From: Anas platyrhynchos
Taxonomy: Eukaryota > Chordata > Aves > Anseriformes > Anatidae
Reading direction: 5' to 3'
NCBI RefSeq assembly: GCF_047663525.1
Contig: NC_092602.1
Span: 16,675,501 to 16,739,500, forward strand
Length of the DNA: 64,000 bases
The translations under genes were made by a program, and so were the position numbers. The notes under the pieces were generated by a model. The model ran no database searches and was not told the origin of the DNA. It saw only the letters and a program-made list of their open reading frames with translations. Every line of letters begins with the position of its first letter. The stretch's first letter is position 1. Shown piece by piece: positions 49,216-63,100 of this stretch.

Positions 49216-52080
49216 CTGGGAAAGTAGCACAGAAGGTAGAATGAAAACATTGTTTGATCAAACAAGCAAAAATTCATATCATTAAACCACAGAAGTGTTT
49301 TTTTTTGGCTCAGAAAGCATAAGACAGGGCTGGAATTGGGGGAATGAGGGAGAAATCAAAAAGATACAGTATAATTTATTTATATTTTAACCGACTACAC
49401 TGTATTACCTTAGGTAACTAAAGAAGAATTACATAAAATAAAAAAAAAAAAACAACAATCTACCAAACATATTTTAGGCTAATACATTCGCTCTTGAGAG
49501 ATTTCGTGGAAAAAAGGTGGCTCTACAAGAAGCTGGTCTTCATGTTCTGGGTGGAAATAGACACAATTAGAATAGAATAGAATAGAATAGAATAGAATAG
49601 AATAGAATAGAATAGAATAGAATAGAATAGAATAGAATAATTTAGTGCTTAAAAACTATTTCAGATGCCATCTCCAGAGCCTGACAAACACAATTTAAAA
49701 ATGAAGTAGATAATACACATACGCAAGCTCCAGTTTGGGGTAAGCAGCCTTATCTCTTCTTTTACAAGAAGTTTAATTTTGTTTGCAATGCACTGGAGAT
49801 TCAGCAAGCAGTTTTCTCCACAGGGAGGTGAACCCAGCATTTCAGCTGGTACCGTCCACAAACATCAAGTTCACCTGTTCTTAGAGCAAGACACAGAGGA
49901 TACGTTGGGAGGAGACAGAACTAAGTAACACTTATGCCTTCTGTTGTTGCCTGTAGCTAAAAGCAACATGTACATCCCTGGGACACCATTCTAAAGATCA
50001 AATCATTTACCTAACATTAAAGCTAGATCCTGCGTATATCTATGTTTGTCCAACTGCAATTTTTCCATGCAGAGTTTGGTCAATTAGCAGAGTATTGAAA
50101 GTGATGATATCCATCTCTGATTACAAATTTCATAGAAAACAGACATCTAGATATGCTGACATATTATGACAGTGGTGTAGTGAGATAATACATACTTCTT
50201 GAAATTACTGTTCAAAAGGGATCTTTAGATTTTGAAACAAGTTCTTGAGTTATCTGCTTAGATAACCTACAAATCTGTTCCTTATTAAGTACTATTACAA
50301 AAGAACATGAGACTCTGCAGAAGTTTCCACAGGCTCTCTTTACCACTTAACTCCAGAATTTCTCCAGTCCAAAATTGTATAGGTGCTCCATATATACTCA
50401 GATATGTCAACATGCAACAATAGCATGGCAGAGACCATTCCCCAAAATAATGATTTAAAAGGAATATGTCATTTCACTTTTCAGAGATGAAAGAACCATG
50501 CTCTACTCTTAAGTTTACAGGAGACAAAAAGGTTATAGAAAAGAGCATTCTCGTCACACAAAGTTACTCAACTCCATTTCTCTCAAAAGAAGAGAAAATG
50601 AAGCTGGTCATCTTAGGAGAAAACGGCCATTGAGCTGTGAATCTACTTGATGCTGATATTCAGATTAGCTGATCAGACCACAACTATGTATCTAGAAAAT
50701 ACAGGTCAATCATATCTACATCATAAGTAATTCATATTTGTCACTCTTTAAATGACAGAACAGGATACATTTGGATTTTTGTGCAGACAAGACTGTGCAC
50801 ATATGCACACATGTGCATACATTGACAAATATTTTAATGCTAAATAACTATATAGTTAACCAGCTGAGGAAATTAGTTAAAGTTGAGAGACTTCATGCTC
50901 TTACTAGCTGGACACAAAATATGTTGAAACTTGAAGCTCAGAGAAAAGATTACAGGTGCATCTTTACAGCAAGAAAAAGCACCAGATAAAAGTGCTCAGT
51001 CATGTTCCACAAGAACTTATGATGCTGGATGTTGCTCTAAAGCAGACAACACTCAAAGTTTTGTCTGCAGACTCCCTGCTGTGCTTGGCTTAAGAAAAAA
51101 AAAAAAAAGAACTATAGTATGACTCTTCAGTAAAAGCCTGGAATTTCTAGTCTCTCTCTACTGTGGTGTATTTATAGTTAATGTAAACAGTACAACGGCA
51201 CAACAGTCTTTATTTGTACAGTGGCAGCAGTGGCTAATGCTGCCAAATCCTTCTTTTTGCACATACAATCTGAAAACAATTACACGTAGCTGAACCTCTA
51301 CACAGGTACATAAAGTGGCTGCAAACTCCCTTCTTTCGTCTATAAATACACCAATATAAATACACCAGTAAGTATACCTTTGCTGTCTTATCGTAGTTGG
51401 CATGCAATTAAGAGCCCAGCTGACAAGTACATTTAACAAGTACTACCCATGGAATTCTGCTGTTCCAATTCACTGAAATACTATAGTGACAACATGATAT
51501 CAATTTACAAAACCTTATTCCTGAATTCGGTGTTTCTACATCATCATCATCATAATGGATGGCAATGAGTTTATAAAGTGAATTGCAAATACATGAGATT
51601 GCAGGTTATTTTCTAGTTGAGTCGCAGATAGTTGTTAACATTGCTAATTCAGTTGGTAGGACATTTCAATACTATTCATATTACAGCAGGATCAAATTAT
51701 CCCACTTCTGCAACACCTAAAGACGGATCCAGTGATTCACCAAGGCCTACCACCATGCCAGGCTTCATATTTTAGCACCACACCTACAATTCTGGCAGAC
51801 CCATTTTATTAAGCACCTAGCACTTCAGTTTCAAAGTATGGCTCCCATTCCCCCCTCCCTGAAAAAACAATGGGCTGATACCTCAAAAGCTTTCAGCTAA
51901 TTAGAGGTGCTTGCTAGCACCCTTTCAGAGGCTGGTATAGTTCCCCCCACCTCAGGAATTATGAGCAGTGTTATTCTGTATTGCTATAGAAATAACCAGC
52001 CGTAGAAAATTAAAAACACACTGGTGTAATTGAGCTTGAGGCTGTGTTTAAGGAAGCTTTTTGATCACAGAAAGAAAGTG
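49216..52080. other. Non-coding interval
   Basis: No exon is recognised. It includes an A-run at 49441-49452, the AATAG pentanucleotide array listed separately, and an A-run near 51094-51107. Confidence 0.55.
49568..49640. repeat. (AGAAT)n pentanucleotide microsatellite
   Basis: About 14 perfect tandem copies of the 5-base unit AGAAT (TAGAATAGAATAGAAT on the plus strand). A perfect array of this length is likely to be length-polymorphic. Confidence 0.97.
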
Positions 52081-52084
52081 TTCA

Positions 52085-52690
52085 AATATGATTCAAAGAT
52101 CGAAGCCGAAATTCCTTTAAGTGGTATAGTCTTTATTGCAGCGCTGGATGATGCACAGGGGATCTCTCCACCTATCGTGCATACCCAAGGCGGAAAGCAG
52201 TCTTGAATTTATACAATCAATCTCTCAATATTCTACAAGTGCCTATACATATTCCTTACCTATCCCCGCCTTCCCTCGCTTCTCATGCTAATTAGCCTTT
52301 TGGCACCTTGCACCTGCGTAGAGCCTCCCAAGAATTGTGGGCAGGGGTCTTTGGGAGGAAGACCCCGAGTCTTCCTCACAGTGTACTTTTCACCTTTGGT
52401 CAGGAATCTGCTGAGTTGGCATGTTTCTTAATTGCAAGCGCTGGTTGTTGCTAATTCTTCCATTTGTTGTATCTTTATAATGAATTCCAATGTCCAGTTT
52501 TGAGATTTATAGTCCTTCCATTTGTTTCTCTGTCTGTCTACCGCTTCCTTATCATGAGTTGCAGCGTCTTGTTTCGAGATATACAGTCCTTGTCTGGGGA
52601 TTGTCCTTGCCTCCCCAATGCCTCCCCAATGCCTCCTTAATCAAATACCACAAGGAGTTTCATAATTCCACAGATCAAACTATGACCTGA
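52085..52690 (-). mobile_element. ERVL-like LTR with adjoining internal 3' piece
   Basis: Read on the minus strand, the segment 52690-52382 resembles the 3' end of an ERVL-type internal region, ending in GGTGAAAAGTACAC. It is followed by an LTR-like unit starting TGTGAGGAAGACTCGGGG at about 52381. That unit carries an AATAAAGACT polyadenylation-type signal near 52127-52136 and ends close to 52085. No gag or pol coding sequence is present, so it is a non-coding relic. There is a tandem of the 11-base unit GCCTCCCCAAT at 52609-52633. Family naming is from memory of avian LTR structure and needs a library search. Confidence 0.6.
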
Positions 52691-53353
52691 AGCATCATTT
52701 CAACTTCTACAGTAGTTTTCAAGGAAGAGTTTTGAAGTGCGGTAAAATATTGGAAGTAAATAACAGCCTGTTGCCCAAACCCTATTTATCTGAAAACAAT
52801 ATTCCCTACTACATAGGCTACAGGAAAAATCCGCATGAAGGTAAAAGGAAGCAAAGCCTGCTAGCAAGTATTTGAAATTGTTTCCATTTGTGTTATGTAT
52901 TAGCAAGAGCCATAGTCTTGAGAGAAGGCTTTCACTAATGTGTCAAGGAAGTAAGTAACCCCGTTACAAAAAGATCCCTCAATAATCCAACTTGCAACAC
53001 CATCATGGCATGGATTGACAGCTCCCATAAATGACCCAGTTCCCAAACGTTCTGATCTGCATATCACTAGCAGGCTGTTAGTGCAACTCTCTGTGCAGTC
53101 TGCTCCAAGCAGTAAGAGTTGTGAACACAGCTCCTGCAGCCAAAAGTACCTGTTACTCAGATTCATGCATCACCAACAGAAGATGAGCATTATATACATG
53201 TACCATATAATTTTAAGGCAACATTATAGCAATGGTTATTTCTAGCAAGTAGTAATTTATTTATTTATTTATTTAGTGCTTTACTCATTTGTAGGTCATG
53301 CTTTTCTACAAACCATGTCAGCATACGTGAATGGATTATTTCAGATTTTTATA
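52691..53353. other. Non-coding interval
   Basis: A minus-strand frame of 88 codons (52900-53166) has no recognised domain. A (TTTA)n microsatellite of about 22 bases lies near 53254-53276. Confidence 0.5.
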
Positions 53354-53586
53354 TTAAAACAACAGATAAGACCAAGTCGGTCCTACTAATGACATGGAAC
53401 ACTGCTTTAGCATGTCTGATGCAGCAATTTGTAAGTACACAGAGCTTACTCCACCCTAAAGACTTGATAAACAAAGAGACATTTAGAAAGCTAAACTGTG
53501 AAATGACTGAAACAAAAGGGTGTATTTCTAGCTTCAGTTCCCTAAAGCATTTAAGTACTTCTCAGAAACAGAAGACAGGACAATGC
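53354..53586. repeat. Right copy of the ~225-bp direct repeat
   Basis: Partner of 48606-48832 (see that entry), in the same orientation. Both copies preserve stretches such as ACACAGAGCTTACTCCACCC and CTTCAGTTCCCTAAAGC. Confidence 0.9.
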
Positions 53587-55355
53587 CCTGAAGAGCTTCA
53601 GTCTAGTTTTAGACATGATGTAACAAAGCTAACTATGATAAAAGTAACATATCCAGTGTTTCAGTAACACCGAATCCCTTTTCTATGTTACCCACCTTAA
53701 CCCACACTGCAGGTCAAATAGCTCTACTGTAAGCACTGCTGTAAGCCCCCAACACACATGTTAAGAGGAGCGTAATGCACACCCAGAAACTCAGTTGGAG
53801 CATCAGCAGCTTCCTGGTCTGCGTACAGCTTTGTATACATGCATGAATTTACAGTTAACTGGCAAATGTTCAAACACCACAAAGAAATGAGCAGCACATC
53901 ACAATTTAGGACTCTAGGCTGACGTTAGGAGCAGACTTTCAAGCATTTGTGGAATAACCACATAGCTTTAAATACGGTGATCTACTGTTTCAAGGAAAAT
54001 ACGCTGAATAGCCCGAAAACACAACTCAGTTCCTCTTGAACCACTTCCATCTTCAACTAAACTAATAAAGCCACAGATTTCCAAGAACTTTGAAAAGAGC
54101 ATCTTCCCACACGCTGTCTCCTTGTGTCTATTACTAACATGCTTATTTGCCACCATCTATCATCGAAACACGTGCTCAGCTAACACCTAAAGTACTGACT
54201 GTACTAACTCACCACTGTGTCTCTTATTTTTTTCCTTCATCTTCTGAGATTTGATTTCCTCAAGTGTTTTTATTCCAAAATTCAGATTTCCCTCTGAAAA
54301 TAGGAAACAGTTCATGAGACTGGCTTAGAGGCACTCACTGAGGACCACAGCTCCTCAGGCTTCTTAGCGCTCAGCAACTTTCTGAAGTATTTAGAATAAA
54401 GCCTGTCAACACTCCTCACAAGTGAAAGAGCCAGAGAACCAAGGGCATTTTGCCCCTCCTTTCATCCTTCAGGCTTAAAAATGTAGTTTTAATTTTAATC
54501 CATTTACACGATATTAGATCCCTCTATCGTTAGATATGGCTTATCAACAGTGGTTGCAAGGCTGCACATGCAGCCATTTCAACTCCATGCTGTGGCCCTG
54601 TTTTGTTCTCCAAAAGTAAAGAAAAGGAGTTCACCTTTCTGACCCAATTGGCACATGATGGTATTCATGGCAGAAATGAGATCATGGAAATAACCGAGTC
54701 CATTCAGCACCCCTACATTTTGTTGTGTTTTTACACCACACTGCTTTTGAGTTAACTGTCAAGTTCTTCTGATTTATCCTACTAAGGTGCTGGAATACCT
54801 TGTTTAGTAGCAGTAGAACTGCCTTTGCGAGTGGAAATCACCCGTAATCCATTTTTGCCTTCCACAGCTGGTTGCTGGACAGGAGTTTTAGTTTCTTCTT
54901 CCTCAGAAAGTTGGTCTGAAGGGGAAAAATCTATTCAGTTATGCATAGACCAGATTGTTCATGATTAAGTAGCTCATGCAGTGACACTTCAGCCCATGCT
55001 TCATATAAAAAACTTTGTTGCTCTTTTGTTTTGTTTTGTTTTTTAAAGAGCTACATTGACCTGATGAACTCCTAAGTAGAATACACTAGGACAAAACATC
55101 TAGGACTCTAGATTCTCTCTGCAGCTTTAACTACTACACAACACATTGCTCTTCAGACAGAAAAAAGAAATTTCCTTCCTAGTTTCACATAGAACTTTAC
55201 ACAACAGACCAGCTAAAGCCAGGAGTGGTTCTAAGCTTTCCTCCAACGTTTCAGGTTCTGTCCACTGACTGCCGGACAAAGCCACCAGTGACCTGGCCAC
55301 ACTGCCTGCCCTATCGCTAGTCAGACCTCAGGTCATCTGTGATTTCTACATTCCT

Positions 55356-55632
<277 letters not shown>

Positions 55633-56036
55633 CTAGAGGAAGAGGATGATCATCGGTAATATGGCAGTTTAAAACTTTGACCACAATTTAGCAAAGAGGT
55701 GGTAGGAAAGGCAGATAACCCGCACAGACAATGAATTCATCATCTCCTTTTGCCCATCCCATCACTGTTTACACCGTCAACAAAGACTTCCCTTCGAACA
55801 ACAACACATCTCCCTACCACCCAGCAAAAGATGAAACAACAGGAAGCAAACTGCAAGGCAAACATCACACAAAGCCAAGAGAAGCTGAGCACGAAAGCAG
55901 AAAACAAACACCAGCAGTACACTCCGTGCAGTACACCTATGACTGCAGACCTTTTCCTGTACTCACAAATGAACAGTTACCTGATGCCCCCTACAGGATT
56001 GGCACCCACTAAGTAATACTCCAAATTAAGTCTTCA

Positions 56037-56261
<225 letters not shown>

Positions 56262-56953
56262 TCATGACAGCTGTCACAACACAGTGCTGAAACATCATTC
56301 CAAAGGTCAGTTTCTCAGTTAAGTGGAGTATTTCTGGGCGTATTCACAAAGTTTGCATAAGCTGGAACCACTATGCACATTTAGATTTGTCATCATTCAG
56401 TTAGAGAAGACAGGCACTCTCAGACACCAGTTGAGGGTGGGTTAAACTAATACACCTAGGATTATACTAGCATTATTCAGAGGGAAAAAGAACATCTGAA
56501 ATTGCCTAGGTTAACCCTGTCTAGAACTACTTCTTGGAGACTTAGTTCTTCTGCACCTTTAACTTTCCCCACTTCCTACCCCAGGCAGCGAGAACAGCGT
56601 TATCGGAAGGACTGTGGGTCAGAAGAGACCTGAGAGTTCATTATCAAGCCTGCTCCCATGACGATAGAACAGCCTGTTTATTACCCCCCTGCTCCAGCAG
56701 GTTTTAGCAGTCTATTTAACAGCTATTCTGCATCTGTTGAGAAAACTGTCAGCATCTAATAAAAATATATATATCTTGCTAAGACATACCTAAGGCATTG
56801 ATTTTATTTTCCTCTGCTTCCTCCCACCCCCTCTCTTGGTAACAGAAACCAGTATGATTTTGAAGCAAACAAATCTATCCTGCAAAAGCACAATCAGTAC
56901 ACCTACGGCACTGAAAAATGCTTTTGTTGATTGATTTTGAGAACACATCGTTA

Positions 56954-57124
<171 letters not shown>

Positions 57125-57478
57125 TCAAAAATGGCCATGCTGCTGCCTAATGTTGCTACAACTGAATTCAGAATCTATCTGGTTCTCAAGTTAACCAAAG
57201 ACCAGCGTGCTTCCTCCTCCTAATCTACTCCTTCCTGAAAAAAAATGGGGAAAAAAAAGCAAAGCAAAGGAAAGCCAGCCATACCTTGGTACAGGTAGAA
57301 TAGAAATAGAAGTAGCAATCGTCTCCTTGTTTAGACATGCCGACGAGTTCTGCTAACAAGCTCGGCTTCTCTCCACAGGGCCTTCCTCTGCTCTTGGAGA
57401 GAGCTGTCTTCACCCTTGCTTGGGCTGAAAGTCTTCTACTGGCTTGTGAGCAGGGAAATCTTCTTTTGAAAAGTAACC

Positions 57479-60400
57479 CTAAAGAAAGTAACAAGTGAAA
57501 AATAATGAGGAACCAACATTTTTCCAGCTTTCTTCAGTTCATCAAATCAAGTTATCAGTCTCTCGAAGAGAGCAAAGCCTTGAAATCAGCTGCTACATGA
57601 ACTAACTAAATATGAAAGTTCCGTAAAGCTGCCAGGAGCTTTGTCAGCAAGCGTTCTCTTCCACATCCTCAATAAGATGACTTGGAGCACATCTGGAAGC
57701 CTGAAAACGGAGTCACTCCTTAAAAAACCACCTGATCATACATGCAAGTCAATAATCAACTCTGGCTACAAATAACTTCTCTAGAACACAGTTAGGACGC
57801 ATTAAACAGCACGTTCCAGGCACTGTGGGTCTTCCATTTCACCTACCTAGACAACCTCAGCAAAGTTATCGATCTTCAAAGACTTCCAGTTAACTTCTCC
57901 TGTAGGCCAAACCAAGACTGAATCCGTGAATTAAAAATAAAGGGGTAGGAAGAATTTTCCTCCTCACTTTGCCAAGGGAACCTCTCATCCACAATTCAAA
58001 CATAGGATGTGCTTTTAAACAGCTTATAACTAATAGAGGAAGCAAGTCCATTTGAATGCTCTCTCAGACTGGAGACAGCCAGGGATAGTTAGCTCTTCAA
58101 AAAAATAAAAACCAAAAAACAAAACAAAACAAAAACAAAAAACCCAGCGCATTTAGAGATGAACTCATGATTCAAAGTGGCTGCAAAAATGAGGCTCCAT
58201 CTTCCACAGCCGGACAATTTAACTTTTTTTTTTTTTTTTTAATTTAAAATTCAGTATGTTCCAATCTCTGGTCTTCAAGATTTCTTCACCTATTAAGAAA
58301 ACACAAAAACCTTTCCCCGTCTTTATTACCTGTACAGCAAAAAACATACCAGTGCATATAAATCCACAGATGTGCATACGCATACACACATCTGTGTTTA
58401 TACACACACGAGGAGGGAGTGAGAGAAAGTTAGCGAGAGCGACAGTGAAAATCAGAATTTTTGCCTTTTCGACACAGAGAGCGCGTAAAAATTCTCTCAT
58501 TTTGAGGGAACTAGAAAAAAATGGAGGCTCTACAAAAGATTTTGATGAGTATGCCTTCGAGGCCGATGCTTTGTAACATGAGTGATCTGGGGGCCAGCAC
58601 ACAAATATGCAGACGTATGTACATGCATACAGGATAAACAGATCTATACACACAAGCGTGCACAGTATATGTTGTATGATCTCCATAGCGAGAACAACTC
58701 GTAGCCCTGATCAGACACGTAGAGTTGCAATCAATTAACAGCAGGAAGACAGCAGATCAAGGGTACAGCAAGCTTTGAGAGGCAGGGGAATGCTCACTTT
58801 GCCAGTGGCATGACTGCATGATGCCAAGGATTTTGAATTAGTCGGATTTTTTGGAAGCAATTGGGTTTTTCTTTCTGCGCTGTAGCAAATACCACAGGTT
58901 TGCCACCACGTGCTGTTCCCTAATCCATATATCCATCCTCATCCATTGCTGCAGGATCATGAAAGGTTAGAGAAGACGACTTAGGTCCAATTTAACAGCC
59001 AATGATTTTTCGATGAGCAGAGCTGCAACAGATTTTATTTAGCCACAAGCATTTTTTTTTCTTTTTTCTGAGATGAAGTCAGAAATTTTAATTATTATTT
59101 TTTTTAAAGACACTAAACACAAAACCTGCAACCAGACCAGATAAAGTTCAAATTAGAGTGATTCTGAAACCTTTCATTAAAACGCTGCACATTTCTGTGC
59201 AAATTATTTCTGACTCTTCTGGACAAAAGTGGATGAAATAGTTCTTACAAATTAATAATCAAAGGTTGAAACCTTTTACTCACACAAACACTAGTGAATT
59301 TTCCAGGAAATATTTTTTTGGCAGGGAATTTTCCCAAATCTAAAATAAAGAGAGGAAAAGTTGGCTTCTCATATTAGTTACTGCTTTTGACTGCTGGGCA
59401 AAGGGAATAAAAACAGTAGTTAAGTGCAAGCTTTCCTTCTCTTCTTTACTATGGATAGGAATCGTCACTTCGCACCTTTAGCACCTTCAGAAACACACCC
59501 AGTGCCATGCAGGTTCCTCTGCATCTACTTCTAACAATTACTGGTGCTCCTTAGCATGGAAGTTTGACTCAAAACACTCTCCAGATTTAGCTCTTTTGAC
59601 TGCCCAAGGAGCTCATCATTTTGCTTGTTGCCTTCCAGTTTCCTGAACAGACCGGGAACGCTGTTCAGAATCTGAATGGATCTGGTCTAAGGAATGGGAA
59701 GAAAGCAAAACCAAGCATACCTCGCAGCCCTAAATTCCAAAAAAGCAGTCTCATTTTAAAAAGGACCTCAAAAGCTTTTTTTTTTTTAAACTGACACCTG
59801 CTAACACGGCAATCCGGGCGCTAAACCAACTGAAGTTGCCCCTGAAAGCCTGAATAAAAATGAGTAACTCTGGTGCACTCAGCAGGTCTGTAATAGAAGT
59901 TGGTAAGATTTTTAGATTTCTTTTTTTTGCTCCAGGGTGCTGGTAAAATGTTTGCATTAAGAGATTTTGAACCTTTTGTACCAAAGAATTAGAGATGCGC
60001 TACAGTGCCAGTAGCTGGGGGTCTGGAAATACACACCAACAAGTGTCATAAGCTTTGCCTTTGCTGAAGGAAGATGAATAGTACCAAGAAAATCTGTCTA
60101 GTTTGTTTTACAGGCTTGTCTTTCTCAGTATGGAACAAACTGACCTCCCTGGTCTAACTTTGCAGTTGCCTATTCTGCCTTTGTCCTGGAGAGAAGAGCA
60201 AGAAAGGAACAAATCTATTTTTGCACTCCAAAAACGCATTAGAGGAGGATTATCACACCCACCTAAGGGTACTTCCTTGTTTGTTTATAAAGCACCAAGT
60301 ATTTCTCTTGGACAGTCTCTGTAGCTGGTCTGTTTTGTGCCTTCCATTTATAATAAAGATATTAAGATGCTTACCCCTTGTTTTTTGTTTTTTGTTTTTG

Positions 60401-62200
60401 TTTTTGTTTTTTTTCTAACGAACAGTGGAAGTGGAGAGTCGGATGACAAGCAAGAACAAACACTAGAAACTCCTTGTTCTGCCCCTGCTTTTTAATCACC
60501 CAGCATCACCCCGGCTGCAAAACAGCCTCTGCTGATTTACCTGCTTGTTAAAGCACCCCACAGGCTGCAAGTGCGGTGTGCTAGGTGTCAAGTTCTATTT
60601 AACGGTGCACAGGTAACCATTCATCTTCCCACAGTCGAAGCACAGAACAGCCTCTTGCTAACAGAACTCATCCCTGCTGCTGCAAGAAACCTCATGGCCT
60701 GCAGGAAAACCTCAAGCTAAGAGTTCCAAAGCAAAAGCAGAAAACGCATGATTTGTACTCTTTATATTTGAGTGAATTCTAGCTGCTAAACGCTGCCTAC
60801 ATCTGAGGGCACGTGCTGAGGCTGGGGGGAAGGACACTCAACACCCACTGACAGCAGGAGTGCAAAGATGACAGCCAAGAAGGCAAAGGTTAGAGCTGAA
60901 CGCTGCCTCAGCTTCCTCCAGCAGCCAGCTGGGGGTCACCTTTCACCACGCTCTCTGAGACTCTGAGCCCCGAGTTACCGCAGCCGCCAGGTACAGCTGC
61001 TCCTTGCTGGCCCAAACTATTGGAAGAGTCTTCAAACTTCAGGGACCTGTTTTATGACAGCCTCGAGATCCAATTAATCTGTTCCTGAAGGCGCTGATCG
61101 TCCTGGTGTTTCTGGAGCTGTCCAAGAACAATCCTGAACTGAGGCACTCGTCTGATCAGACAGTGCTTTGGCACAGATTTGTCTTTAGCTTGACACATCA
61201 AGGTAAAGAGGAATCGATTCTTGCAAGCAACCTCTCAAGCAGGGATCTAATAAGGTGAGCAAAACAACAGATCTGTTGTGCAGATCTGAGCACGTCCCTC
61301 TGCAGGGAATCACTTTCAAGCCTAAGATGTTTCACCCATCTCCCTGCCCCAGAGCGACACAAGTAAAGCTCTTAAGCAATTGCTAACCTGTTCTCAGTGC
61401 TCACGAGTCCCAAATCACTCATTTTACAATCTATAAACCATGGCAGCTGGCACCTAGTTGGCACACGGTGACACTGCACACGTTGGCAGTGTCGTCAGGA
61501 GCTGCAAAGTCAGGGCTGAGGGGGTTAAGGGAAAACCACACATCAGTTTAGCAACTTGGCTCCCGTAGGATACTTCCTACGGCAGGAGTTTCAACAAAGC
61601 CACTCAGAGGGACCTGCTGGCTAATTCAAACGGGACTTCTGCTGGAGCAGTCAGAAGGCAGCAGGAGATATCCAGTGGGCATCGCTGTCAGTCTGTGGCA
61701 GTTTGGGGTCCAGGTATCAGTGGTTAGGTGGGGTTTTCTCTGCTTCACTTTCTCCAAAGCTGTGAAAAAATATTTCTTTTAAAGCACTGTACAGTCCCAC
61801 GTTAAGGATGGAACCAGCTGCATCAACTTCCAGTACGACGGTGTTGGAAAAAGGTGCCTTTGGTGGTCAGGAGCACAACAGCTCTGCTGATGTGTTATTT
61901 AAGTGTGTTCTTACATCTGAGTTTCCTCACAGCAGTATGTAGCTGAGGGGGTCCTACTTTCCTAGGGAAGATTTATGGTTTTTCTCCTACCAAGCACCAG
62001 CTCAGTATACAAAGCTCTGTTAATAACACCCAAGCATGTAGATGGAATGCAATTGTTTTCCTTACAACCCCCCAGTTATTTCCATGTCTGTTCTGGACCT
62101 TGGGATCTCTTTTGGGAGCTACATTACGCAGAGCAATACAATAAGGCTGAGATCACCGCTGCCTCAATGTAATGCAAAGGTGAAGGCCTTTATGACAGGC
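57479..62200. other. Non-coding interval upstream of the ZC3H11A-like exons
   Basis: Would contain the 5' UTR exon(s) and promoter of the ZC3H11A-like copy, if retained. No CpG island comparable to that at 48 kb is visible. It has an (AAAAC)n tract at 58112-58141, a T-run at 58221-58240, a (TTTTTG)n tract at 60381-60412, and open frames without recognisable domains. Confidence 0.55.
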
Positions 62201-62209
62201 AGTTTGGAA

Positions 62210-63100
62210 ATGAATGCAGCCCCATCTTGTCAGCATCAGAGCAGAGCCAGCTCCAGATGGCTCCAAAAAGGAGCTGCTGCTGGCCAGAGCCGAGGCAGGG
62301 AGTGCTGCTGGGTGGGCTTCGGGGGAGCAGATTTAAGGAAGGGGGGAAAATATTGCTGTGCAACAGCAGCTGGGAGAGAGGATTGTGAAAGCGTGAGAGA
62401 AGCAGCCCTGCAGCCCCCCAGGTGAGCGCCGCAGGAGGGCAGGAGGTGCTGCAGGCAGGCAGCAGCAGTTCCCCTGCGGGCTGTGCAGGGAGAGGCCCCT
62501 GGTGGAGCAGGCTGTCCCCCTGCACCCATGGGTCCCACATGGAGCAGATCTCCACGCTGCAGCCCCCCCATGGGTGGAGGAGCCCCCGGTGGAGCAGGTG
62601 GATGTGGCCTGGAGGAGGCTGCGGCCCATGGAGAGCCCCCGCAGGAGCAGGCCCCGGGCCGGAGCTGCAGCCCGTGGACAGGAGCCCACGTGGAGCAGGG
62701 GCAAAGAGGGACCGAGAAGGAGTGGTGGAGATGAAGTGCTACAGACTGACCACAACCCCCAGTCCAGTCCCCCTGTTCCCCTGCGCTGCACGGGGGGAGG
62801 AGCTGGAAGAGCTCAGATGGGGGGAAGGAAGGTGTTTTTGGTTTCTTTCCTTTGGTTCTCACTTGTCTAGCCTGGTAGTAGTAGTAGTTAGGCAGGAAAT
62901 CTTACTGTCTCCCTATGCTGCATCTGCTTTGCCCATCACGATCCTTGTTGAGCGATCTCCCTGTCCTTGTCTCAACCCTTGAGCCCTTTGCATCGTATTT
63001 TCTCTCCCTTTTCTTTGAGGAGGGGGAGGGAGAGAGTGGCCGTGATGGAGCTCGGCTGCCCACCCACCGAAAAGCACTGCAGCTGCAAAGTACTGGAAAA
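62210..63100. repeat. GC-rich block resembling an avian LTR/dispersed repeat
   Basis: A GC-rich segment full of GGAGCAGG / CCCATGG / GCCCGTGGA words, followed by a CT-rich tail (CTTGAGCCCTTTGCATCGTA, TTTTCTTTGAGGAGGGGGAG, GGAGCTCGGCTGCCCACCC). This word order resembles dispersed LTR-type repeats I associate with bird genomes. Open frames of up to 208 codons on both strands arise from the composition. A repeat-library search is required, so the call is tentative. Confidence 0.4.

Noticed and set aside
53968..54156. 62-codon minus-strand frame ending LETVDHRI
   Set aside because: Looks somewhat coding-like but matches no part of ZC3H11A or GKAP1 that I know and lacks a clear acceptor.
62190..62982. 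Frames of 120-208 codons on both strands
   Set aside because: GC-rich repeat-like sequence; no domain, mutually overlapping frames.
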